40,631 nucleotides of DNA, from the NCBI RefSeq assembly GCF_020740895.1, contig NZ_JAILXP010000013.1, forward strand, positions 1-40,631. Direction: 5' to 3'. The stretch is from Streptomyces sp. UNOB3_S3 (GTDB lineage: Bacteria > Actinomycetota > Actinomycetes > Streptomycetales > Streptomycetaceae). The notes under the pieces are model-generated. The model had not been told where the DNA came from. It did no database searches and saw only the letters and a program-made list of their open reading frames with translations. The position numbers and the translations under genes are program-made. How positions within the stretch are numbered: position 1 is the stretch's first letter; each line of letters begins with the position of its first letter. Shown piece after piece: positions 24,920-32,892 of this stretch.

Positions 24920-26503
24920 GACCAACCCTCCCCAGTCCGGCGCGCCGACGGGCTGGCCGGGACAACGCGGCGCAGGACCCGGTCGCTCGACGCCCCGATC
25001 CGCTCCGCGAGCCGACTGACGGCGGCGTGCTCCTCCTCGTCGAGCAGCGACATCAGGTAGTCCGTCTCCAGAGCGGTGAAGGGCTCCAGGTACCAGTCCT
25101 TCGTCGTTTGCGGGCTTGCATGGCCCAGGAGGCCGGCCAGCTGAAACCACACATCGCCGAACTGGTCCCGGAACTCGCGCAGCTCGGTCTCGGTGAAGCC
25201 CTCCACCCGCTGGTTCCACACCAGTGACAAGATCGAGAACCAGCGCAGGGCGAAGGAATGCCGGCACATGTGCGGGCGGCAGAACAGCGGCACCGTTCCC
25301 CGACCGCCCGCGCGCTTCCACGCGGCGGCGACGCACTGGTTGGCCTCGGTGAACCGCTTCTCCCAGCTGTGGGCGTGCATCGGCAGTCCGTGCACTCCGA
25401 GCCAGACCGCCAGCGGCTCCAGGCCCTCCTCGGTCTGCCGGAACAGCCGCAGCCGCTCCTCAGGCTCCAGAGCGTCCAGCGACTTCGTAGTGCTACCCCC
25501 GCTCGTCAGGACGGTCAGCGTACGAGCCTGCGGGCTCAAACGTGTGACGATCTCTATGCCGGGAAGCCGGTCGTAGCGTCCCGCGCGCCGGGCCCTGCGG
25601 ACGGCCTCCGCGCGGGAGCCTTCGATCGGGTCCATGTAGCCCGCCACCGACGCCACAACCCCAGCCGGAACCCGGTAGTCCCGACCCTCCCGCTTGCCCT
25701 TGGCGCAGGCGCGCGCCAAGTGAGCTCGGGGAAACCGGCCAGCGGCATCTGCGGAGGGCAGCTCGACGTCCAGGACGCTGCCCCACTCCGCCAGCCGCAG
25801 GCCCGTTGCCGTACAGCCCGTCGACGAAGGCACAGTCCCGGTCCTCGTTGGCGCCACGCCACCTCTCGGCCCGCAAACCGTCGAAGGCATAGCCGCGGAA
25901 GCCGATGTCCCGCCACTGCTCGAAGGCACCGCGCAGCAGCCACTTCACCCTCCGTCGGATCGAGCCCGCCGGACGAGCAGGATCACGCCGCCCACGCTCC
26001 GGGGCGATGTCGCCCGGGTCCGCCGCCCCCAGCACGTCGCCGGTCGCCACGGGGTTCGAGCACCCATAAACCGGACTGGCCCATGAGTAGAAGGAGTTCA
26101 ACGCCGCCTGATCGGTGTCGAAGGAGGTGGGCTCGATCCGCTCCTCGTTGCGAACGTCGGTGATCCGCCAGAACTTGAAGTCCGTGTAGTCCTCGCCGGT
26201 CGCTTCGTCCCATGAGATGCCGAGGCTGTCCAGGAAGCCGAGCCACACCGCGAGCGAGTAGGCATACCGCCGCCAGGTCGACGGCTGCTTGGATGCGATC
26301 TTGCTCTTGCGGAAATACAAGTTGATCCGTGGGTCGGGCAGCCGGTCATCCGCCGGGAACAAGATGGGGGTCCGGTGACGCGCGCCGTTCCGCTGTGCCC
26401 AAGCCAGGACGTCGCCGAACTCTCGAGCCCACGCCTCGTCTGGTGGTGCAGCGGGCCGGTTCAGGTCGTAGAACTCAACAATCCACCCAGTCTCGACACC
26501 CAC
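24916..26503 (-). pseudogene. Tyrosine recombinase 1 (TnpA-like), frameshifted
   Basis: The N-terminal part runs from GTG 26503 (GGGGGA site) through FYDLNRPAAPPDEAW, FYSWASPVYGCSNPV and FRGYAFDGLRAERW to FVDGLYGNG. The frame then must move by one base at about 25801-25805 (an extra C in GGGCCTG) to continue GLRLAEWGSVLDVEL and reach the catalytic residues RPHMCRHSFALRW, LLGHASPQTTKDWY. The joined product would be ~529 residues and resembles Tn554 TnpA-type recombinases. Its stop overlaps recombinase 2 by 4 bp. Programmed frameshifting or a sequencing error cannot be excluded. Confidence 0.82.
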
Positions 26504-26519
26504 TCAGGTCCCCCACTGC

Positions 26520-26536
26520 TCCCCAGAATCCGACAG
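26520..26536. repeat. Right-end subterminal repeat of the element
   Basis: On the minus strand this reads CTGTCGG, five bases, then GGGGA. It is the inverted counterpart of CTGTCGG-N3-GGGGA at 12022-12036, about 20 bp in from the junction. Confidence 0.5.
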
Positions 26537-26556
26537 CTATGGAGAGAGTAGAGAAG

Positions 26557-26790
26557 GATCAGAAGCCACGCCGCGTTCGCGGCCTCTTCGCCGACGAGGG
26601 TGTTCCCCGGCCAGCCGCACTCGGCCACCACGGTCTTGAGCCACGCGGTGTTGTCCGCGTCCACCACGCGCATCGCCTCCCAGTCCGACTCGACGTCGTC
26701 CTGGCCCTCGCGGACGCCGCGGGCGTGCTGGTCGACGGCTACGCGTCGTACGAGTTCGGCGGCCAGTTCGGGGTTGAGTGGATTCGTCAT
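26557..26790 (-). pseudogene. DUF6624 gene, N-terminal half (disrupted by insertion)
   Basis: From ATG 26790, 78 codons read MTNPLNPELAAELVRRVAVD to LVGEEAANAAWLLI, the N-terminal half of DUF6624. The frame then enters the element and stops at 26461 after ~31 foreign residues, giving a 109-residue chimera that overlaps the recombinase 1 start. Its ATG overlaps the NUDIX stop by 4 bp. Adding the 107 codons at 11679-12002 restores a 185-residue protein. Confidence 0.88.
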
Positions 26791-27332
26791 CGTGCCCCCT
26801 TCTCCTGCGCGTACATCAGCACCGCGAGCGAGGCGCCGGACAGGACCATCCGTCCGTCCATGGCGGCCTTGACCGCGTCGGGCAGTGGCCACCACTCCAG
26901 CGTCATGCCGGTCTCTGTGCCGTTCAGCTTCTGCTGACCGACGGTCAGGCCCGAGGCGGCGTACATGTGGAGGCGGCAGGTGTTCTTGGCCATGAGCGCG
27001 GCCTCGCCCAGACGCCGCCAGGTCGTGGCGGTGATGCCGGCCTCCTCGGCCAGCTCCCGCCGAGCCGCCGCCTCCGGGGTCTCGCCCGGCTCGATCGTGC
27101 CCCCTGGCGGGGTCAGCACCTCGCCGTGCACGTACGAGGCGTACCGCACAAGGGCGATCCGTCCCTCGTCGTCCTCCGCGACCGCGAGTGCCCCGTCGGG
27201 GACTTCGACGACCCGGAATCCGCTGCGTGCGCCGTCCGGCTGGATCACCTCGTCCTCGTGCACTTGGAGCCGGCCTTGGGCGTAGGCGGTGCGTCGGGAC
27301 AGCTGCTCCCACCTCGGCGTGATCGTGGTCAA
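26787..27332 (-). CDS. NUDIX hydrolase (ADP-ribose pyrophosphatase-like)
   Basis: 181 residues with a full Nudix box, GGTIEPGETPEAAARRELAE followed by EAGI, at about residues 76-99. The preceding strand region (FRVVEVPDGALAVAEDDEG) resembles ADP-ribose pyrophosphatases. These enzymes cleave nucleotide sugars such as ADP-ribose to nucleoside monophosphate. It is 15 bp from the HAD stop upstream and overlaps the DUF6624 start by 4 bp, within the operon now split by the element. Confidence 0.9.
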   Translation of the reverse strand: MTTITPRWEQLSRRTAYAQGRLQVHEDEVIQPDGARSGFRVVEVPDGALAVAEDDEGRIALVRYASYVHGEVLTPPGGTIEPGETPEAAARRELAEEAGITATTWRRLGEAALMAKNTCRLHMYAASGLTVGQQKLNGTETGMTLEWWPLPDAVKAAMDGRMVLSGASLAVLMYAQEKGAR

Positions 27333-27347
27333 CGGTGATTCCCCTCC

Positions 27348-27998
27348 CTACTCGGTGATCTCGTGCAGAAGATCGGCGGCTTCAGTGACCGTGAACACGG
27401 TGTGCTGCGGGCGCGGGGCTGTGCGGGGCGGCGTGCGTCCGTGAGAGACCCACACCGTGGTCAGGCCCATGATGTGCGCGCCTGCGACGTCGTGTTCGAG
27501 GCTGTCTCCGACCATGGCCACGTGCGGCCCCGGCTGGGAGTCGAGCCGGGTGATGGCGTGGCGAAAGATCTGTGCATCGGGCTTGCGGATCTTCACGGCG
27601 TCGGAGATGACGACGGTGTCCACCAGATCGTGTAAATCGGCTTGGCGCAGCTTGTTCGTCTGGTTGTCGACCATGCCGTTGGTGACTACCCCCAGTTGCC
27701 AGCCTGCTTCCCGCAGGCCGGCGAGCATCGCGTGCACTTGTGGGTCCGGCTCGACGAGCTGTGGCATGCGCTTCCGGTACTGGGCGTGTAGTCCTTTCAC
27801 CGGCGGCCGCACACCGAATGTGGTCTTGGCCAGCTCGAAGAATTCTGCCCGGCGCGACGAGTACTCGGGGTCCGCTTTCAGCAGCCATTCCAGCGGCACA
27901 CCGTGTTCGGCGGAGAACTCCGCCGCCCATTTCGCGAAGATCTCCCGGCGTGGGATCAGGGTGTCGTCGAGGTCGAACAGGGCCACCTGTTCACGCAT
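27348..27998 (-). CDS. HAD-superfamily hydrolase
   Basis: 216 residues from ATG 27998. HAD motifs are complete: FDLDDTL, VVTNG, the Lys of IRKPDAQIF, and MVGDSLEHD. It resembles YjjG-type 5'-nucleotidases and 2-haloacid dehalogenase-like phosphatases. The start lies 8 bp inside the Ntn-hydrolase gene, so the two are coupled. In this nucleotide-rich operon a nucleotidase role is plausible but not shown. Confidence 0.88.
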   Translation of the reverse strand: MREQVALFDLDDTLIPRREIFAKWAAEFSAEHGVPLEWLLKADPEYSSRRAEFFELAKTTFGVRPPVKGLHAQYRKRMPQLVEPDPQVHAMLAGLREAGWQLGVVTNGMVDNQTNKLRQADLHDLVDTVVISDAVKIRKPDAQIFRHAITRLDSQPGPHVAMVGDSLEHDVAGAHIMGLTTVWVSHGRTPPRTAPRPQHTVFTVTEAADLLHEITE

Positions 27999-28620
27999 CT
28001 GCGGGCTCCTCTTCCCTCGGGGCGGGCACCTTCGCGGTCGCGTACTGGGCTGCTTCGATTTTGAGGAGTTCGCTGTGGGCGGGCGCGATGGCGTAGCTGT
28101 ACGGCCCGCACACCCCCGCGCTGTGATGAGTAGCGGCGGCCAGAGCGGCGTCCAGCCGTTCACGCGGACCCAGGCCAACTGGAGCCGTGGCGTGAAAGGC
28201 ACCGAGGGCCAAGTCGCTGCCGCAACCCACGGCCGCGTATCCGTCAGCCGGCTCACCCACTTGATAGTCGCCCCCGATGACGAACAGGCGTCCATAGACG
28301 CCGACGAGGAACGTGCCGGCCCACTCCTGCTCGGAGTCCTTACGCGCCCATCCGCCGTCCTTCAGGCACGTGCGCACCTTGTCCACGAACTTCGTGGCCA
28401 TGAACCGCTCAAGGTCGCCCTTGGGCCTGGGCGCCTTGAAGGCATGGTGCAGCAGCTGTCCCATGCGGAAGCTGGTGGTGAAGCCCATGGCATAGGGGCC
28501 GTTGCGGAACACCTTCGAGTCCTTGCGGATTGCGATGGACAAGCTGTTCCTGGAGACTCCGGCGGAATCCCCGCCGATGTGCACCTGGTCTTCGTGGACC
28601 AGGCCGACGATCACGGTCAT
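27991..28620 (-). CDS. Proteasome/HslV-like Ntn hydrolase
   Basis: 209 residues from ATG 28620 (GGGGGAAGC site). The start reads MTVIVGLVHEDQVHIGGDSA. After Met removal, Thr is residue 1, Asp is 17 as in 20S proteasome beta subunits, and a Lys is present at 32 and 35 near the usual Lys33, so an N-terminal-threonine hydrolase is likely. Later GFTTSFRMGQLL and YAAVGCGSDLALGAF fit the proteasome-like sandwich fold. It is not near proteasome assembly genes; it is in the operon with NUDIX, HAD and VanX-like genes. Substrate is unknown. Confidence 0.75.
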   Translation of the reverse strand: MTVIVGLVHEDQVHIGGDSAGVSRNSLSIAIRKDSKVFRNGPYAMGFTTSFRMGQLLHHAFKAPRPKGDLERFMATKFVDKVRTCLKDGGWARKDSEQEWAGTFLVGVYGRLFVIGGDYQVGEPADGYAAVGCGSDLALGAFHATAPVGLGPRERLDAALAAATHHSAGVCGPYSYAIAPAHSELLKIEAAQYATAKVPAPREEEPADA

Positions 28621-28687
28621 GCTTCCCCCTATGCTCGTGCTTCGTGGATGACGTGACGGTGCAGGTGCTTCGGGTTCTGGTACGCCT

Positions 28688-29335
28688 TCATCGGGGGACT
28701 GGCCCGTAGGCCGCGGCCGGCGCGCCCGTGACCAGCGCCCAGTAGCGATCACGATGCGACCAGTGCCACCACTCGGTCGGGTAGTTCACGAACCCCGCGC
28801 TGGACATGACGGTTGCGAGAATTCGGCGGCGCGCTCGGTGCAGGGAGCTGATGTTCGCGGCGTCCATGTAGCAGGCGCCCTCGCTCTCCTCCGGTGTCGA
28901 ATTTGTTCGCGTCCCCAGGTCGAGCTCCGCCCCGCTGGAGTCGGCGAGGGTGATGTCGACGGCTGCGCCGGCGGGGTGCGGGGCGACGTCGGGCGGCGAG
29001 ACGTAGCGGCTGGCCGCCGAGTGGACCTGCTCGGCCGTCCACTGCGGGTTCTCCGCCCGCAGCTGCTCGGCGTACTCGGCGAAGTACTCCTCTTGGAGCC
29101 GCGGTGGCCGGTAGCCCTCGACCAGCAGCAGCCGCAGTCCATCAGGAAGGGCGGCCTGCGCGGACAGGAGTCGCTCGAGGACGTTCTTGCGCACGTGCGC
29201 GAAGTGCCCGGCCGTGTCCTGCCGACTTTTGTCGATCAGAAGTTCGCTACTGCGCGCGTCGACCAGTCGCTCGCCGCATTCGCGCACGGGTATGGCCGCG
29301 ACCTTGGGGTCGGACATCAGAACGATCTCACTCAT
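28688..29335 (-). CDS. D-Ala-D-Ala dipeptidase (VanX/DdpX-like)
   Basis: 215 residues from ATG 29335. The zinc site is visible: His and Asp in APHPAGAAVDI, then EWWHWSH with the catalytic Glu and third ligand His. The N-terminal YRPPRLQEEYF also fits the family. Such enzymes hydrolyse D-Ala-D-Ala, a cell wall precursor, in vancomycin resistance or recycling. There are no VanH or VanA genes here. Its ATG overlaps the NUDIX stop by 4 bp; the gap to the Ntn-hydrolase gene is 67 bp. Confidence 0.88.
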   Translation of the reverse strand: MSEIVLMSDPKVAAIPVRECGERLVDARSSELLIDKSRQDTAGHFAHVRKNVLERLLSAQAALPDGLRLLLVEGYRPPRLQEEYFAEYAEQLRAENPQWTAEQVHSAASRYVSPPDVAPHPAGAAVDITLADSSGAELDLGTRTNSTPEESEGACYMDAANISSLHRARRRILATVMSSAGFVNYPTEWWHWSHRDRYWALVTGAPAAAYGPVPR

Positions 29336-29808
29336 GCGACGTCTCCCGTGTAGAAGCCGTTCAGCCCGCCGGCCTGGGCGATGAGCTCGGGGAGGCTGGC
29401 CTGGACTGAGGGCGGCATGAACCGCAGACCGGTGAGTTTGTCCAGCGGGATCCACTCGGCGCCGGTCTGTACGTCGTCCGGCACGGTGGCGCCGAGCGTG
29501 TCCGGTTCCTCGACGAAGTGGCACCAGAACAGGGCTTCGACGCGGTGGACGTGCGGTGTGCTCGGGCTGTCCGGGTGGTTCCATGGGATGTGCTCGCGCA
29601 GCTGGATCAGGGGTCCGGCGGTGACGCGGACGCCGGTTTCCTCGAGGACCTCGCGTTCGATGCAGGCGGCCAGCGTCTCGCCGGGCTGTTGTCCGCCCCC
29701 GGGCAGCCAGTAGGTTCCGGGTTTCGGCCAGTCGCCCCGGCCGAGCAAGACGTGGTCGTCGCGGACGACGAGGCCAGTCGTCGAGATCCTGATGTAGCGG
29801 TCGTTCAA
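29332..29808 (-). CDS. NUDIX hydrolase
   Basis: 158 residues with a consensus Nudix box, GGGQQPGETLAACIEREVLE then ETGV. The N-terminal GLVVRDDHVLLGRGDWPKPG is typical. It is 10 bp from the ABC transporter stop and overlaps the VanX-like start by 4 bp. The substrate is likely a nucleotide derivative but cannot be named. Confidence 0.9.
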   Translation of the reverse strand: MNDRYIRISTTGLVVRDDHVLLGRGDWPKPGTYWLPGGGQQPGETLAACIEREVLEETGVRVTAGPLIQLREHIPWNHPDSPSTPHVHRVEALFWCHFVEEPDTLGATVPDDVQTGAEWIPLDKLTGLRFMPPSVQASLPELIAQAGGLNGFYTGDVA

Positions 29809-29818
29809 GGTTCCCCTC

Positions 29819-31714
29819 CTATCGGTCTTTGCTGAGTTCGTAGAGTTCCTGGAACAGGCCGCCCCCGGTGACGAGCTGGTCGAAGGTGCCCTGTTCGGTG
29901 ACCCGGCCGTGCTCCATCACGACGATCCGGTCCGCGATGCGGGTGTTGTCGAGCCGGTGGGTCACCACGACGGTGATGCGGTCGGCCGCGATCTTCTTGA
30001 GCTCGGTGAAAATCGCGTGTTCCCCTCGGGCGTCCATCTCCGAGGTGGGCTCGTCGAGGACCAGGACGGCCGGCTGCCGGTACAGTGCCCGTGCGCAGGC
30101 GAGCCGTTGCCACTGCCCGCCGGAGAGGGTGACGCCGCCGAACAGCTCGCGGGCGAGGAGCGTGTCGAGCTGCTGGGGAAGTTCTTGGACGACGTCGACC
30201 ATGCCGACCTGCTCGAGGGTTTCCCAGACGGCTTCGTCGTCGAAGGTGCGGGGCTGGCCCAGGGTGACGTTCTCGCGCACGGACAGGGGCCAGCAGGCGA
30301 AGCTCTGCGGCACCACCGCGGTCCGCTCCGCTACTTCGGTCACGTCGGCGGCGGCGAGGTCGGTGCCGTCCCAGGTGATGCGGCCCTTGTCCGCCTCCGT
30401 CAGGCCGAGCAGGAGCCGCACGAGCGTGGACTTGCCGGATCCGTTCTCGCCGACCAGCGCCACGACCTCCCCGCGCCGCAGCGTCAGCGTCAGATCGTCC
30501 ACGGCCGGGGAGGTCTTGTTCGGGTAGGAGAACGTCACCTTCTCCACTCGCACGCTCTCCACAACCGGCGGCACCGGAGCGCCGCCCTCGTGCGGGGCCA
30601 GGCGCTTGGCGTCGGCGATGAACCGCGCCCAGTCGCCGAGGTAGAGGCTGTTCTGGAACATGCCGACGGTGGCCTGGAGCAGATCCCGCATGTTCGCCAG
30701 GGCGGCGCGCACCGCGACGATGACGGTCGCGGAGACCGCCAGGGAAACGCGGCCCGAGACGGTCAGCAACAGCAGCACCCCGTACGCGCCGACCAGGCAC
30801 AGCCCGCTCGCGGCGTACGACAGGAGGCTGACCCGCAGTTGCCGGGGAACTTCTGAGAGGATCCGCGCGGTGACGACCTGGCCCATCCGCTCGTACCAGA
30901 ACCGCAGGTAGGCGATCATCGCGTTGCCGCGGATCTCGTCGCCGAAGTGGATGTTGGTGGCGTAGCCGCGCATCATCGACATCACGGTGCGCCCGGCCGC
31001 GTTGACCACGTGGGTCCGGTATTCGATCTTCGCCCGGAGCACCGTGCCTACGCCCGACGGCAGTACCGCGAGCATGAGGACGGCGAGCATCAGCGGGTGC
31101 AGTCCGGCCAGCACGCCGCCGGCTGCCACCAGCCGCACGAGCGACCCGAGGAAGGTCTGGGTGTCGGTGACCATCCGGTCGTAGCGCACGGCTCCGGCCT
31201 GGGCGCGGTCGTGGTCCTGCTTGAACTGCGGGTTGTGGAACGTGGCGAGCTTGACCGTGAGCACGGCGTTCACCAGCGCGTTGTCGGCCGACAGGTACAG
31301 CTTCGGCCGCAGCCGTTGCTCGGCCCACTGCCCGAACGCGTGCGCGCCTCGCGAGAGGGCCGCCGCGATACCGCCGACGATGAACCACGGCAGTGCCTGG
31401 TGGACGCGCTCGCCGACGCTGCCTGTGCCGACGAGCGGCACCATCGCCTTGGCGGTCACCGCCAGCACCACCGCCGCGCTCGCCCCGGCAGCGACCTCGG
31501 CCAGCAGCAGCACGATCGCCGCCGTGCGGTCGAGCTTCCATGCCATGTGCGCGACCTGCCCGAACAGGCGTGGGATCCTCGCGCACAGCCGCAGGAACCC
31601 GCCCTCCTCCAGCGCGTTCCGCGCGCCCGTGCCCTTGTAGCTGATCAGTCCCGGTTCCGGCATCGACGGCCTGTTCAGCGTCCGGGCCCGTTTACTGTCT
31701 GACGAGTTTTCCAC
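29819..31714 (-). CDS. ABC transporter, fused permease and ATPase (exporter type)
   Basis: 631 residues from GTG 31714, chosen for its GGGAG site; an ATG at 31666 is possible. The N-terminal ~340 residues carry about six membrane segments, e.g. AAIVLLLAEVAAGASAAVV, WFIVGGIAAAL, LMLAVLMLAVLPSGVG and LLSYAASGLCLVGAYGV. The ATPase has Walker A GENGSGKST, the Q loop, signature LSGGQWQR, Walker B VLVLDEPTS and switch His in VVTHR. It is the half-transporter type that works as a dimer in lipid, peptide or drug export. It is the first gene of the operon; the IS630 copy lies just upstream and may affect its promoter. Confidence 0.9.
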   Translation of the reverse strand: MENSSDSKRARTLNRPSMPEPGLISYKGTGARNALEEGGFLRLCARIPRLFGQVAHMAWKLDRTAAIVLLLAEVAAGASAAVVLAVTAKAMVPLVGTGSVGERVHQALPWFIVGGIAAALSRGAHAFGQWAEQRLRPKLYLSADNALVNAVLTVKLATFHNPQFKQDHDRAQAGAVRYDRMVTDTQTFLGSLVRLVAAGGVLAGLHPLMLAVLMLAVLPSGVGTVLRAKIEYRTHVVNAAGRTVMSMMRGYATNIHFGDEIRGNAMIAYLRFWYERMGQVVTARILSEVPRQLRVSLLSYAASGLCLVGAYGVLLLLTVSGRVSLAVSATVIVAVRAALANMRDLLQATVGMFQNSLYLGDWARFIADAKRLAPHEGGAPVPPVVESVRVEKVTFSYPNKTSPAVDDLTLTLRRGEVVALVGENGSGKSTLVRLLLGLTEADKGRITWDGTDLAAADVTEVAERTAVVPQSFACWPLSVRENVTLGQPRTFDDEAVWETLEQVGMVDVVQELPQQLDTLLARELFGGVTLSGGQWQRLACARALYRQPAVLVLDEPTSEMDARGEHAIFTELKKIAADRITVVVTHRLDNTRIADRIVVMEHGRVTEQGTFDQLVTGGGLFQELYELSKDR

Positions 31715-31769
31715 CGTCCTGTTCTCCCTCCCCTTGGGTAAAGAGCACCTGGTTAAAGACACCCAGCGC

Positions 31770-32414
31770 CTACTGAGGTTTTCGCGTGGGTGTCGGGTCG
31801 TGACGAGTGATCGTGAGGCCGGTTTCAGTGAGGCAGCCGTCGATCAGGTCAGGCCGGTACTGGATCTGCCGCAAGCCGTGGCGGAGGGTGCGGGTGAGGT
31901 GGTCGGCGTCGGTGAAGGCCGTGTTGGCCAGAGGGCCGCGCCGCAGCAGAGACCAGACGCCCTCGACGGGATTGAGGTCGGGTGCATAGGTGGGCAGGTG
32001 GACGATGGTCAGCCAGTCATGGGCGTCGGCGTACTGGCGTATCCCGGCCGCCCGGTGGGTGTTCAAATTATCCCAGACGAGGATGACCGGGCCGCCCAGC
32101 TGCTGGTGAGCACAGGCGATCAGGTCCCGGTAGTCGGTCCAGTCGAAGCTCGTCCGCTCATGTTTGCGTTTGTTGTAGACGCGGGGCCGGTAGATCAGCC
32201 GGGAGCGTTCGCCGGGCCGGTAGCAGACCATGGCCGCAACCGAGATGCGCCGGAAGGAACGGCCCCTGACCCGCACCACCGGGGTATGCCCGCGCCGGCC
32301 CCATGTGCGGGCGCGTGGCGGCGTCATCGAGAAACCGGCCTCATCCTCGAAGCAGACCCAGGCCCCGAGCGCCGCCGCGGTGCTTCCACGCATGGCCACA
32401 CGTCCTTCTTCCAC
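31770..32414 (-). CDS. IS630-family transposase, catalytic part (frame 2)
   Basis: 214 residues with the DDE core: FEDEAGFSMTPP (first Asp), VWDNLNTHRA (second Asp) and LPTYAPDLNPVEGVWSLLRR (final Glu). It overlaps the N-terminal part by ~91 bp and is offset to the -1 frame, so a single product needs a -1 frameshift, either programmed or a mutation. Its stop TAG (31772-31770) uses the TA target duplication, so the C-terminal residues TPTRKPQ are encoded by the terminal repeat. Confidence 0.88.
   Translation of the reverse strand: MEEGRVAMRGSTAAALGAWVCFEDEAGFSMTPPRARTWGRRGHTPVVRVRGRSFRRISVAAMVCYRPGERSRLIYRPRVYNKRKHERTSFDWTDYRDLIACAHQQLGGPVILVWDNLNTHRAAGIRQYADAHDWLTIVHLPTYAPDLNPVEGVWSLLRRGPLANTAFTDADHLTRTLRHGLRQIQYRPDLIDGCLTETGLTITRHDPTPTRKPQ
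31773..31805. repeat. IS630 terminal inverted repeat, left
   Basis: 33 bp beginning CTGAGGTTTTCGCGTGGGTG, perfectly inverted at 32893-32925, and flanked outside by TA (31771-31772). Confidence 0.95.
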
Positions 32415-32863
32415 AACTGCACCGCATGCTCGTCACGCTCCACGGCACGGCGGGCCGGGCACTGCCAGGACCAGCCGTTGCGGTGCAGCAGACGCCACAC
32501 ACCCGCCACCGACACGGTCAGGTGGAAACGCCTGCCGATCACCGTCTTCACCCGTGCCAGCGTCCACCGCTGGTCCTTCCAGCCATGCGCCGCCGGCCCC
32601 TGGGCCAGCAGCTCTTCGAGCACGGCGAACTGCCGGGCACTCAGCTTCGACCGATGCACCGGGCCCGTGGCCTCCAGCCCCCGCATCCCGCTCTCGCGCC
32701 AGGCACGACGCCAGCGTTCCACCGAGCGTTCACTCACACGCAGGTCCCTGGCGATCACCGCAGTCTTCTCTCCCTGGGCAAACCGCTCGCCCGCTTCCAT
32801 CCGGATCCGCTCTCTCAACGCCTGCTGGCCGGCGGTCAGCCCGCCCCCTTGCGCGTATCGCAT
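32324..32863 (-). CDS. IS630-family transposase, DNA-binding part (frame 1)
   Basis: 179 residues with an N-terminal HTH pair (KTAVIARDLRVSERSVERWR) and a second domain (VKTVIGRRFHLTVSVAGVW). The last ~20 residues (APRRRSGPGSASRM) are out-of-frame reading of the catalytic part's start. Together with frame 2 it encodes one IS630 transposase of ~340 residues. Confidence 0.85.
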   Translation of the reverse strand: MRYAQGGGLTAGQQALRERIRMEAGERFAQGEKTAVIARDLRVSERSVERWRRAWRESGMRGLEATGPVHRSKLSARQFAVLEELLAQGPAAHGWKDQRWTLARVKTVIGRRFHLTVSVAGVWRLLHRNGWSWQCPARRAVERDEHAVQLWKKDVWPCVEAPRRRSGPGSASRMRPVSR

Positions 32864-32892
32864 GCAACCTGCGTACCGCAGGGATCACCACC

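Larger units (their letters stand above)
12006..26556 (-). mobile_element. Tn554-like tyrosine-recombinase element carrying a polyketide synthase
   Basis: The 14.55-kb segment lies exactly between the two halves of the DUF6624 gene. The host sequence rejoins at a GAT trinucleotide present at both ends (12003-12005 and 26557-26559), and the restored frame is open. Recombinase genes 1, 2 and 3 and a TnpC-like gene run from the right end inward, as in Tn554-type transposons. The cargo is a kinase-like gene, a small secreted protein and a 6-methylsalicylate-type PKS. Degenerate inverted repeats with CTGTCGG lie near both ends. Remnants of IS481- and Tn3-type transposases inside it show accretion. 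Three of its four transposition genes look broken. The strand given follows the recombinase genes. Confidence 0.85.

Noticed and set aside
28688..29335. Vancomycin resistance cluster
   Set aside because: Only a VanX-like dipeptidase is present. There are no VanH, VanA, VanS or VanR genes in the window.
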